Of a stretch of 64,000 nucleotides of DNA, positions 34,866-42,962 are shown in pieces. The DNA is from Nocardioides sp. 503 (GTDB taxonomy: Bacteria > Actinomycetota > Actinomycetes > Propionibacteriales > Nocardioidaceae), in NCBI RefSeq assembly GCF_004522095.1, contig NZ_SPUI01000004.1, positions 62,001 through 126,000 of the forward strand, read 5' to 3'. The first letter of the stretch is position 1. Every line of letters begins with the position of its first letter. The position numbers and the translations under genes were made by a program. The notes beneath the pieces were generated by a model, which saw nothing but the letters and a program-made list of their open reading frames with translations, was not told the DNA's origin and made no database searches.

Positions 34866-35456
34866 ATGGACGACACCATCGACCGCACGCTGGACGCCGT
34901 CGGCCCGCGCCTCAAGCAGCTGCGCGTGCGCCGCGACGTCACCCTCGCCGACCTCGCCGCGGAGACCGGGATCTCCACCAGCACCCTGTCGCGCCTGGAG
35001 GCCGGGCTCCGTCGCCCCACGCTCGAGCAGCTGCTCCCCCTCGCCCGCGCGCACGGCGTCACGCTCGACGAGCTCGTGGACGCCCCGCCCACCGGCGACC
35101 CGCGCATCAACCTGCGCCCGATCCCCGGCGGCGACGGCTCGACGGTCCTGCCGCTCACGCGTCGCGCCGGAGGCATCCAGGCCTATAAGTTCGTCCTGCC
35201 GCGAGGTGACGACGACGCCGTGCCGGAGCTGCGCACCCACGAGGGCTACGACTGGGCCTACGTCCTCGACGGCACGCTGCGCCTGGTGCTCGGCGAGCAC
35301 GACCTGCTGCTGGGGCCGGGCGAGGCCGCCGAGTTCGACACCCGCACTCCCCACTGGTTCGGCGCGACCAGCGCCGGGCCGGTGGAGTTCCTCAGCCTCA
35401 TCGGCAGGCAGGGCGAGCGCGCCCACCTCCGCGCGGCGCCGCGTCGGGACGGCTGA
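34866..35456 (+). CDS. XRE-family regulator with C-terminal cupin domain
   Basis: A 196-residue protein. An XRE helix-turn-helix occupies residues about 10-65 (LKQLRVRRDVTLADLAAETG, STSTLSRLEAGLRRPTLEQL). A cupin barrel fills residues about 100-185 (HEGYDWAYVLDG, LLGPGEAAEFDTRTPHWFGA). This is the common one-component sensor architecture in which the cupin binds a small ligand. It probably controls itself and the divergent methyltransferase. Confidence 0.9.
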   Translation: MDDTIDRTLDAVGPRLKQLRVRRDVTLADLAAETGISTSTLSRLEAGLRRPTLEQLLPLARAHGVTLDELVDAPPTGDPRINLRPIPGGDGSTVLPLTRRAGGIQAYKFVLPRGDDDAVPELRTHEGYDWAYVLDGTLRLVLGEHDLLLGPGEAAEFDTRTPHWFGATSAGPVEFLSLIGRQGERAHLRAAPRRDG

Positions 35457-35457
35457 G

Positions 35458-36261
35458 TCAGCCCGGCGCCGCACGCCCCTCGCGCCAGTAGCCGACGAAC
35501 GTGATGTCGGACTTGGCGACGCCTCGCTCCTCGACCAGGTGTCGGCGCAGACCTGTGGGCAGGCGGGACTCGCCCGCGACCCAGGTGTACGACGGCCCAG
35601 GTGGCAGGTCCGCCCGCATGACCGCGTCGAGCACCGCGGCGCCCGGCGGGCCGTCGCGTCCCTCCCGCGTCACCCACAGGATCTCGACCCCGTCGGGGCG
35701 TACGACGTCGGGCCGGACGTCGGCCGCCTCCGGCACCTCCAGGAACACCCGGGCCACCAGGGACGAGGGCGCCCGCTCGAGGATCGCCGAGATCGCGGGC
35801 AGCGCGCTCTCGTCACCCACGAGCAGCTGCCACTCGGCGTGCGGTCGGGGGACGTAGGTGAAGCCCTCGTCGAAGATGCCGACCGGGTCACCGGGCCGCG
35901 CCGCGAGCGCCCAAGCCGCCGCCGGCGCGGCGGGGTCGTGCAGCGCCAGCTCGACGTCGAGCTCGTGCAGCTCGGGGCGCACGGCACGCACGGTGTACAT
36001 CCGGACCCACGGTCGCCGCGCCTGGGGCAGGAGCCGGAGCTGGGGCATCCAGGCGAGGCTGGAGGTGGTCGGCATCTCCAGCCGGGACTGCCCGGACCGC
36101 GGGAAGAACAGCCGCACCGCCTGGTCGGGGCCGGAGCGCTCGAGGTGCTCCAGACCGGAGCCCGTGAGGGTCAGCCTGACGAAGTGGGGGCTGACGGGCT
36201 CGCGGCGCAGGACCTGCAGCGTGATCATCCGCCGCGAGCGGGGCGGGTGGACGCGTGGCAC
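35458..36261 (-). CDS. Siderophore-interacting protein (FAD-dependent ferric-siderophore reductase)
   Basis: A 267-residue ViuB/SIP-family protein. The FAD-binding sequence RMYTVRAVRPE and the following LALHDPAAPAAAWA match the N-terminal SIP domain; the C-terminal domain shows LLVGDESALPAISAILE and YTWVAGESRLPTGLRRHL. It reduces ferric siderophores in the cytoplasm to release iron, which fits the Fec-type importer 1.5 kb away. A GTG at 36261 is used; an ATG 11 codons later (MITLQVL) is possible. Its upstream neighbour on the same strand ends 21 bases away. Confidence 0.9.
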   Translation of the reverse strand: MPRVHPPRSRRMITLQVLRREPVSPHFVRLTLTGSGLEHLERSGPDQAVRLFFPRSGQSRLEMPTTSSLAWMPQLRLLPQARRPWVRMYTVRAVRPELHELDVELALHDPAAPAAAWALAARPGDPVGIFDEGFTYVPRPHAEWQLLVGDESALPAISAILERAPSSLVARVFLEVPEAADVRPDVVRPDGVEILWVTREGRDGPPGAAVLDAVMRADLPPGPSYTWVAGESRLPTGLRRHLVEERGVAKSDITFVGYWREGRAAPG

Positions 36262-36282
36262 GGCCCCAGTCTGGACCGGCCG

Positions 36283-37065
36283 TCAGCGCGGGTAGTCACC
36301 ACCCGGCAGGCCGAAGGTCTCCTCGAGGGTGGCGCCGGTGCGCGCCAGCTCGGCGGCCAGCGGTCGGCCGACAAAGCGGAGGTGCCATGGCTCGGGCTGG
36401 TAGCCCGTGATCTCGGTCGTCGCCTCGGTGTAGCGGATCACGAAGCCGTGCTCGACCGCGTGGCGCGCCAGCCACCTGCCCTCACCGGTGTCGGCGAAGC
36501 AGGCGTCGAAGTTGCACCCCGGCTCGGACAGGCTGCCGAGGTCGACCGACAGGCCGGTCTGGTGCTCGCTGTGTCCCGGCCGCGCCGAGATCCGCTCCGC
36601 CGCGGCCCGCCCCAGCCGCGCGACCGTGGCCTCGTGGACCCCCTCCTGGTAGTCGCGCGACCGGAAGGCGCTGGTGATCCGCATCGGTACGCCGTCGGCG
36701 CTCGCCGCGGCGAGCATCTCCTCCAGCGCCGGGGCGGCCGCAGGGCTGACCTGGTAGCCCTCGACGAGAGCCATCGGGTCGGGACGGTAGTCGGGCGGCG
36801 AGATCGGCAGCTGCTTGTTGACCACCACCCAGATGCTGCGCGGGTCGGTCGTGGAGTGGGCGGTCAGGTCGAACGGCGCCGCGCTCGTGCCGCTCGTCCC
36901 ACCCGCGTCAGCCACGGGGGGCACCCCCGGCGCGGCTGAGGAGGGGGACGGCGGCTGGGGCGCCGGGTCGGTGGCCGCGGCCTCGGTCGAGGCGCAGCCG
37001 CCGAGCGCGGCCAGGCCGGCGCCGACCACCGCCCCGACGAGCCACCGCTGGTGTCGTACTCGCAT
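36283..37065 (-). CDS. VanY-like D-alanyl-D-alanine carboxypeptidase lipoprotein
   Basis: A 260-residue secreted peptidase of family M15B. ATG 37065 follows GAGGAAG and begins a lipoprotein signal ending GGC. A Pro/Ala/Ser-rich linker leads to the catalytic domain: SAFRSRDYQE, zinc motif GHSEHQTGLSVDLG, and EPWHLRFVG. It trims peptidoglycan stem peptides. Longer frames upstream are not signal-like. Confidence 0.9.
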   Translation of the reverse strand: MRVRHQRWLVGAVVGAGLAALGGCASTEAAATDPAPQPPSPSSAAPGVPPVADAGGTSGTSAAPFDLTAHSTTDPRSIWVVVNKQLPISPPDYRPDPMALVEGYQVSPAAAPALEEMLAAASADGVPMRITSAFRSRDYQEGVHEATVARLGRAAAERISARPGHSEHQTGLSVDLGSLSEPGCNFDACFADTGEGRWLARHAVEHGFVIRYTEATTEITGYQPEPWHLRFVGRPLAAELARTGATLEETFGLPGGDYPR

Positions 37066-37219
37066 GCTGTGACTTCCTCTCCTGCCCGTCAGGGCGTCCA
37101 GGAGCGGAGTGTCCGGAGCCGGCTCCACGTCACCGCCCGGCCGCATGAGCCAGGTCACACGCGAGAGGGTGTAACGGATCGACGGAGCCGGACACTGCCA
37201 GTCCGTGTGGTCGGGAGAG

Positions 37220-37786
37220 ATGGAAGGACAGCTCACGCTCGTGGACGCGCCGCCGCACCGCCCCGGGGACTCCCCCGACGCCGGTGAGCTGTTCGAGCGT
37301 CACAGCCGCATGGTCTACCGCTACGCGCGTGCCCGCCTGGAGCAGCAGGACGCCGAGGACGTGGTCTCCGAGGTGTTCGTCGTCGCCGCACGCCGTACGC
37401 CGCCGGCAGATCTCGACCCGTCGGCCTGGCTGCTCGGGGTGGCCCGCAACGTCGTGGCCAACCAGGTGCGCAGCCTGCGGCGGCGGCGGGCGCTGGTCGC
37501 CCGCGCGGAGCTGGCCGCGCGACCCAGCGAGCCGGACCACGCGCCGTGGCTCGTGCGGCTCGACGCGCTGCGCGCCGCCGTCGCGACGCTGTCGCCACGC
37601 GACCAGGAGGTCGTCGCCATGCTGGCGGCGGCCCCGCTGACCCCCGAGCAGCTCGGGGCGGCCCTGGGCTGCTCCCCCCGGGCGGCCGCCGTCCGCGTCC
37701 ACCGCGCCCGGCAGCGCCTGCGCACCGCCCTGGCGGCCACCGAGCCGGCAGCGCCCACCACTCCCCGACCCGAACGGACCTCGTGA
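37220..37786 (+). CDS. ECF-type RNA polymerase sigma factor
   Basis: A 188-residue sigma-70-family protein. Region 2: FERHSRMVYRYARARL and QQDAEDVVSEVFVVAARR. Region 4: LSPRDQEVVAML ... LGAALGCSPRAAAVRVHRARQRL. ATG 37220 is preceded by GGGAGAG. Its stop overlaps the next start by one base (TGATG), so sigma factor and partner are co-translated. Confidence 0.92.
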   Translation: MEGQLTLVDAPPHRPGDSPDAGELFERHSRMVYRYARARLEQQDAEDVVSEVFVVAARRTPPADLDPSAWLLGVARNVVANQVRSLRRRRALVARAELAARPSEPDHAPWLVRLDALRAAVATLSPRDQEVVAMLAAAPLTPEQLGAALGCSPRAAAVRVHRARQRLRTALAATEPAAPTTPRPERTS

Positions 37787-38703
37787 TGACCGACCCCTTC
37801 GAGCAGGCCCGCGAGACCCTGGCGCCGGCCGACCGCGAGCCGGACTGGGCGGCCCTGCGCCGCGACACCCTGCAGCGCGTCGCCGCCGACCGGGCACAGG
37901 AAGGCGAGACCGGCCACCACCACTCGCCGCGCTGGACCGCGCTGGTGGCGGCCGCGGCCGTGGCCGCCGTCGTCGTCGGCGTCCTGGGTGTCTCGCAGCT
38001 CACGGACCGCCAGGAGGCGCCGCCTGCGCCCGCGGCCACGACGCCGCTGGAGGAGCTGCCGGCCGACGGGGTCCTCGACGAGGTGCACCGGACGGCGGTC
38101 GACGGGCCCGAGCCGTTGACCGCCACGGTCAGGGTGGTCAGTGGCTTCGACGAGCGGACCACGATCGCCGTCAGCCGAGACTCCCTCGTCCTGACCACCG
38201 GGCGCTACACCTACGCCGAGCAGGGTGCGCCCGGAGAGCCCCGGCGGGCGACCTTCGTGGACCACGCACGCCGGGTGTGGCTCTCCAGCGACGACGGGCG
38301 CGTGGCCCCCAAGGTGCTGTCAAGGCTGCCCGCCCGGCTCCGGGCCCTCGTGGCGACCGACCTGCTGGGTCCGTTGTTCGACCCGACCGGGTGGCAGGTC
38401 GCGTCGTCCAGCCCGGGTCGCGCACAGCCTGACGGGAACCTCACCCTCGAGCTCGTCCCCGACGTCACGCCGGCACCGACCCGCGACCCCGGATCGGCCA
38501 TCGGGGCCGGCGACCCGTCGGCCACGCACACCTATGTCGTCGATCCTCAGCGGCGCCTGGCGGTCCGGGTGCGCGTCGACCTCGGGGCGACCACCGTCGG
38601 CAGCGTCCTCGGCGGCCGCATCACGTGGTCGCCCGCCTCCGAGGTCAGGCTCTACGACCTCGTCCCGTCAGGCTACGAGGACCTCAACGCAGGTCCGGGA
38701 TAG
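37786..38703 (+). CDS. Membrane-anchored partner of the ECF sigma factor (possible anti-sigma factor)
   Basis: A 305-residue protein. Residues about 1-48 are cytoplasmic, 50-70 form one membrane helix (ALVAAAAVAAVVVGVLGV), and the rest is an extracytoplasmic beta-rich domain. It lacks the HxxxCxxC zinc motif of classical anti-sigma factors. The pattern resembles the uncharacterised proteins often found downstream of actinobacterial ECF genes. Role as sensor or anti-sigma factor is inferred from coupling. Its 3' end overlaps the convergent sucrose phosphorylase gene by 20 bases. Confidence 0.75.
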   Translation: MTDPFEQARETLAPADREPDWAALRRDTLQRVAADRAQEGETGHHHSPRWTALVAAAAVAAVVVGVLGVSQLTDRQEAPPAPAATTPLEELPADGVLDEVHRTAVDGPEPLTATVRVVSGFDERTTIAVSRDSLVLTTGRYTYAEQGAPGEPRRATFVDHARRVWLSSDDGRVAPKVLSRLPARLRALVATDLLGPLFDPTGWQVASSSPGRAQPDGNLTLELVPDVTPAPTRDPGSAIGAGDPSATHTYVVDPQRRLAVRVRVDLGATTVGSVLGGRITWSPASEVRLYDLVPSGYEDLNAGPG

Positions 38704-40156
38704 GCGTCGCACCCTGTCCCGACAGGGCGTACCGTCGGCTGGCGACGTCGACCTCGAGGACGATCTGGTCCGGGCCGTGGCGCCATCGCAACGTCAGCAC
38801 CGCCCCGTCGTGGTCGAAGGAGAAGGCACCGCCGAACGCGGGGTGCCGTGAGCGGAGCCGGACAGCGTCGAGCTGGCGCCGTACGACCGGCCTGGCCAAC
38901 GCCGCGTCGAGCCGGGTCCGGTCCACGTGGGTCCGGTTGACGTCTCGTCCCACGCCGGTGGCCGCGAGCAGCCCCACGTCGTTGCTCCCCGCCAGCAGCC
39001 CGACGTAGTAGACCTGCGGGATCCCGGGGAGGAACAGCTGCACCAGTCGGGCGACGATCAGCGCGTCGTCGTCGCACCCGAGCGCGTCGTAGTAGGTGCA
39101 GTTGACCTGGTACAGGTCCAGGTTGGAGGCGGCATCCCCTGTCGCGAGCCGGCTCGTCCCTCCGCTGTTGGCGTGGATGGTGGTGACCAGACGGTCGACC
39201 TGCTCGTCGGTCAGGAGACCGGGCCGGGCGGGCGTCGAGTCGCTGCGCGCGACGTCGATGACGCCGATGCCGTCGTGGGTGTCCAGCACGTTGACCGAGT
39301 TGGACGGACGGATGCCGAGCCAGTGCACGAGCGGAGCGAGGTCCCCCCGGGTCAGCGCGTGCAGGAGCAGCGGCGGCAGGGCGAAGTCGTAGACGTGGTC
39401 CACCGAGCGTGCGAGCTCGATCTGGAGCTCGTGATGGCCGTGGACCTCCAGCAGCACCTGCGCCCCGCGCGCGTGCGCGTAGTCGCTGATCCGCCGCACC
39501 AGCTCTCCGGACTCCGGCGTCATGAAGCAGTCGGTGCCGGCAACCTTGCCCGTGTAGCCGACCGCGTCGAGCCGGAGCATCGTGACACCACCCGCGAGCA
39601 ACGCGTCGATGACGCCGGTCAGGTACTCCCAGAAGTGCGGCGTGCGCACGTCGAGGTCCACCTGCTGCGAGGTGAACGTCGTCCAGACCAGCCGTCGGCG
39701 CCCGCCGATCGTGACGGGCGTGAACGGCAGCCCAGGACGTGGCCGGTAGATGCGGGCGAGGTCGTCCTCGGACGCGCCGTCGGGGAAGATCGAGGACAGC
39801 GTCAGGAAGAGCGGTGCGACGTCGGCGTCGTCGCCCTCGGCGACGTAGCGACGGAACTGCGCCGACGCCGTCGACATGTGGTTGACGATGAGGTCGGCCA
39901 TCACCCGGCGACCGGTGGCGAGGCGACGAAGGTCGTCCCAGTCCCCCAGCCGGGGGTCCACCTGCCCGTGGTCCTCCGGGTCGAAGCCGGCGTCCGCGCC
40001 GTCGAAGGGCCGGAAGAACGGCAGCACGTGCACGCCGTCGAAGACGTCCCCGAGCTCGTCGGTCATGACCCGCTCCAACCCGCTCAGGTCACCCCCCAGC
40101 CGGTCGGCGTAGGCGATGAGCTGCGGACCGGCGGCGGAAGGCTCGGCGGACCTCAC
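38684..40156 (-). CDS. Sucrose phosphorylase (GH13_18)
   Basis: A 490-residue enzyme, the family's usual size. It converts sucrose and phosphate into glucose 1-phosphate and fructose. Nucleophile D197 lies in LRLDAVGYTGK, acid/base E237 in LLEVHGHH, and transition-state D295 in VLDTHDGIGVID. NLDLYQVNCTYYDALGC and PGIPQVYYVG are hallmark sequences of sucrose phosphorylase proper. No signal peptide. The GTG at 40156 overlaps the esterase stop by 4 bases. Other GH13_18 members act on glucosylglycerate or sucrose 6'-phosphate, but the match to the sucrose enzyme is better. Confidence 0.93.
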   Translation of the reverse strand: MRSAEPSAAGPQLIAYADRLGGDLSGLERVMTDELGDVFDGVHVLPFFRPFDGADAGFDPEDHGQVDPRLGDWDDLRRLATGRRVMADLIVNHMSTASAQFRRYVAEGDDADVAPLFLTLSSIFPDGASEDDLARIYRPRPGLPFTPVTIGGRRRLVWTTFTSQQVDLDVRTPHFWEYLTGVIDALLAGGVTMLRLDAVGYTGKVAGTDCFMTPESGELVRRISDYAHARGAQVLLEVHGHHELQIELARSVDHVYDFALPPLLLHALTRGDLAPLVHWLGIRPSNSVNVLDTHDGIGVIDVARSDSTPARPGLLTDEQVDRLVTTIHANSGGTSRLATGDAASNLDLYQVNCTYYDALGCDDDALIVARLVQLFLPGIPQVYYVGLLAGSNDVGLLAATGVGRDVNRTHVDRTRLDAALARPVVRRQLDAVRLRSRHPAFGGAFSFDHDGAVLTLRWRHGPDQIVLEVDVASRRYALSGQGATPIPDLR

Positions 40157-41124
40157 CCGAGCAGCTCCGCGAGCCAGCGCAGCTGGCGCGCCTCCTGGTG
40201 GAACTGCCCGCCCTCGTGGTCGTTGAAGGGGTGGACGTCGAGCTGCTTGGGGCCGGCGTAGGCGTGGTAGGCGGCGTAGACGGTCGAGGGCGGGCACACG
40301 GTGTCCATCAGGGCGACGGAGACGAGCGCGGGTGCCTGCGCCCGCGCGGCCAGCACCGCCACGTCGAAGTAGGCCAGCGTGCCCATGACCTGGTCGACCT
40401 GGTCGCGGTGGCTGGCGAGGTAGGCGACCAGCTCCAGGTAGGGACCGGTGCCCGCGGTCGTCAGGGCCCGAGGGAAGTCCGACAGGAACGGGACGTCCGC
40501 CATGACGGCGGTCAGGTCGTCGCGCAGGGAGGCCACTGCGAGCGCGATGCCACCACCCTGGCTGGCACCGTGGACGACGACCTGGTCGCCGCGCACCCCG
40601 GGCAGAGCCCGGGCGGCGTCGACGGCGAGGACGGCGTCGGTGATGAGACGCCGGAAGTAGTAGTCGTGCCGGTCGGTGACCCCTCGCGTCATGTAGCCGC
40701 CGAGGTACGTCGGCCCGTGCCCGTGCGGGTCGGGCGTGTCGCCGACGTAGCCGGCGCCCGTGCCCTGCCCGCGGCTGTCGATCTCGAGCGTGGCGTACCC
40801 CGCCAGCGGGAACACCCCCACCTGGTGCGGCAGCCCGCGACCGCCGGAGTACCCCTGGTAGCGCACCACGACGGGGAGGTCCTCGCTCGCACCGGCCGGC
40901 CGCCGGTACCACCCACGGATCGGGTCCCCGCCGAAGCCGCTGAAGGTCACGTCGTGGACCTCCACCAGCGCCAGGCCGGCGTCGACCAGCTCGGTCTTGG
41001 GCGCCCACGACGCGGCGCGGGCCTCGGCGATCGTGTCGTCCCAGAACGTGTCCAGGTCGGGCGGCGGGGTCACGCGGGTGCGGTAGGAGGCGAGCTGGTG
41101 CTCGGGGAGGTCGTACTGGGGCAT
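40153..41124 (-). CDS. Acetyl xylan esterase/cephalosporin deacetylase-family esterase
   Basis: A 323-residue alpha/beta hydrolase of the AXE1 family (CE7). Family marks: RGQGTGAGYVGDTPD near the middle, nucleophile elbow HGASQGGGIAL, the acid in DTVCPPSTVYAAY and the catalytic His in PFNDHEGG. It removes acetyl groups from sugars. No signal peptide, so it acts on imported substrate inside the cell. Translationally coupled to sucrose phosphorylase and downstream of a sugar importer. Confidence 0.92.
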   Translation of the reverse strand: MPQYDLPEHQLASYRTRVTPPPDLDTFWDDTIAEARAASWAPKTELVDAGLALVEVHDVTFSGFGGDPIRGWYRRPAGASEDLPVVVRYQGYSGGRGLPHQVGVFPLAGYATLEIDSRGQGTGAGYVGDTPDPHGHGPTYLGGYMTRGVTDRHDYYFRRLITDAVLAVDAARALPGVRGDQVVVHGASQGGGIALAVASLRDDLTAVMADVPFLSDFPRALTTAGTGPYLELVAYLASHRDQVDQVMGTLAYFDVAVLAARAQAPALVSVALMDTVCPPSTVYAAYHAYAGPKQLDVHPFNDHEGGQFHQEARQLRWLAELLG

Positions 41125-41187
41125 GGGTGTGGTTCCTAGGGGGGAGGGAGGTCGCCAGGAGGCAGGGACCGGGGTGCGGAGGGCGGC

Positions 41188-42012
41188 CTAGCCCTTGACG
41201 GCGCCCTGGAGCAGGGCCTGGGAGAACTGCCGTTGGAAGATCACGAACACCAGGACGGTCGGCGCCATGATCAGCAGGGCCCCGGCCGACAGCAGCACGA
41301 TGTCGGTGCCGTAGCGACCCTGGAAGGCGCCGAGGGCTCCCGCCATCGTGCGCTTCAACGGGTCGTCGACCATCACGAAGGCCAGGATGAACTGGTTCCA
41401 CGTCCACAGGAACAGCAGGATCGCGAGTGACGACAGCGCCGGTCGTGCGAGCGGGAGGTGGATGTGCCGGAAGGCCCGCCAGGGCCCGGCTCCGTCGATG
41501 TAGGCCGCCTCTGACAGCTCCGGCGGGACGGTCAGGAAGTGCGCCCGCATCCAGAAGACGCCGAACGGCATGTACAGCGCGATCAGCGGGAGGATCAGTG
41601 CCCACCGGGTGTTCAGCAGCCCCAGTGCCTCCACCTGGTAGTACAGCGGCGTGATGAGCGACTCGAAGGGGATCGTGAGTCCGAGCAGGAACACCACGAA
41701 GATCGCGTTGCCGAAGGGGATCCGCAACGAGGCGAGCCCGTAGCCGGCGAGGGTGGCGAGGACCAACGAGGCGGGGACGACACCCAGGACGATGAGCAGG
41801 CTGGACTTGATCAACGGGGTGAGGTTGGCCAGGCGCCAGGCATCGGCGAAGTTGCCCCACTGCGGGTCTGACGGCCACGACACCCCGGTCGGGATGCTGC
41901 CCGCGGGCTGCAGGGCGGTCGAGAAGAGGGTGACGAACGGGATCACGGTCAGCACCATGAAGACGACCAGCAGCAGCCGGCCCGCCAGGGGACCTCGGTC
42001 GGTGGGCGTCAT
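41188..42012 (-). CDS. CUT1 sugar ABC transporter permease (MalG-like)
   Basis: A 274-residue permease with six membrane segments and the EAA loop SEAAYIDGAGPWRAFRHIHLP. It pairs with the MalF-like permease gene just upstream, whose stop overlaps this ATG by 4 bases. No ATPase gene is in the cluster, so a shared MsiK-type ATPase elsewhere probably powers it, as is common in actinobacteria. Confidence 0.93.
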   Translation of the reverse strand: MTPTDRGPLAGRLLLVVFMVLTVIPFVTLFSTALQPAGSIPTGVSWPSDPQWGNFADAWRLANLTPLIKSSLLIVLGVVPASLVLATLAGYGLASLRIPFGNAIFVVFLLGLTIPFESLITPLYYQVEALGLLNTRWALILPLIALYMPFGVFWMRAHFLTVPPELSEAAYIDGAGPWRAFRHIHLPLARPALSSLAILLFLWTWNQFILAFVMVDDPLKRTMAGALGAFQGRYGTDIVLLSAGALLIMAPTVLVFVIFQRQFSQALLQGAVKG

Positions 42013-42962
42013 GCGTCGGCCCTCTGGGTCAGTCGCTGCACGGGGATGATGGTGACCAGCACGAGCACCATGAGGATCACGGCCATGGCCGAGGCCTGCC
42101 CGATCTCACGCTCGGTGAAGGCCAGCCGGTAGATCTCGACCCCGGGCACCATGGTGGAGCGACCGGGGCCGCCCTGGGTGGAGATGTAGATGATGTCGAA
42201 GCTGGCCAGGGCGGCGACCATCGTGATGGTGACGCAGACGCCGATCTCGCGTCGCAGGCCGGGGAGCGTCACGTGCACGAACTCCCGCACGCGCCCCGCG
42301 CCGTCGATGCGCGCGGCCTCGTAGAGCGACAGGTCGATCTTGCCGATGCCCGTGAGCAGCAGCAGCGTGCACAGGCCCAGCATCACCCAGGCTCCGATGA
42401 GACCCACCGCCGGCAGGGCCGTGTCGAAGTCGGCCAGCCACGGGCGGGTGACCCCGCCGAGCCCCACCCAGGTGAGGATCTGGTTGGCGACGCCGTTGCT
42501 GGAGTAGACCCAGTCCCACACGATCCCGGCCGCCACCAGCGGGATGACCTGCGGGATGAACAGGACGGTGCGCGAGACGGTGGCGAAGGAGCCTCGGGGC
42601 TGCCCGTGCATCAGCGCCGCCGCGACCAGCCCCAGGAAGACCGGGATGACGGTGAAGAACACGATGAGCTCGAAGGCGTGGGCGATCGTCAGCAGCTGGT
42701 CGGAGTCGGTCAGCACTCTCCGGTAGTTGGCGAGGCCGACCCAGGTCGAGGCGCTGATCCCGTTCCAGTCGTAGAGCGAGTACTGCACCGACGTCGCCAG
42801 GGGCCGCAGGACGAAGAAGCCGTACATCGCCAGGGCGGGCGCCACGAACAGCAGGTGCGACCAGCGCCTGGTACGCCGCCGTCCGGACCGGCCACGCGGC
42901 CCGGACGGAGCGGTGACCCGCCCCTCGCCGGGGCGGGCCACCTCCTGGTGGACCGAGGTCAC
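42009..42962 (-). CDS. CUT1 sugar ABC transporter permease (MalF-like)
   Basis: A 317-residue permease with a basic N terminus (SGRRRTRRW), six membrane segments and the EAA loop YEAARIDGAGRVREFVHVTLP. The GTG at 42962 overlaps the binding-protein stop by 4 bases. Confidence 0.93.
   Translation of the reverse strand: MTSVHQEVARPGEGRVTAPSGPRGRSGRRRTRRWSHLLFVAPALAMYGFFVLRPLATSVQYSLYDWNGISASTWVGLANYRRVLTDSDQLLTIAHAFELIVFFTVIPVFLGLVAAALMHGQPRGSFATVSRTVLFIPQVIPLVAAGIVWDWVYSSNGVANQILTWVGLGGVTRPWLADFDTALPAVGLIGAWVMLGLCTLLLLTGIGKIDLSLYEAARIDGAGRVREFVHVTLPGLRREIGVCVTITMVAALASFDIIYISTQGGPGRSTMVPGVEIYRLAFTEREIGQASAMAVILMVLVLVTIIPVQRLTQRADA

Noticed and set aside
38684..41878. A 1064-residue frame suggesting a fusion upstream of sucrose phosphorylase.
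   Set aside because: The N-terminal part is a shadow of the esterase and permease genes; the GTG at 40156 overlapping the esterase stop is the real start.
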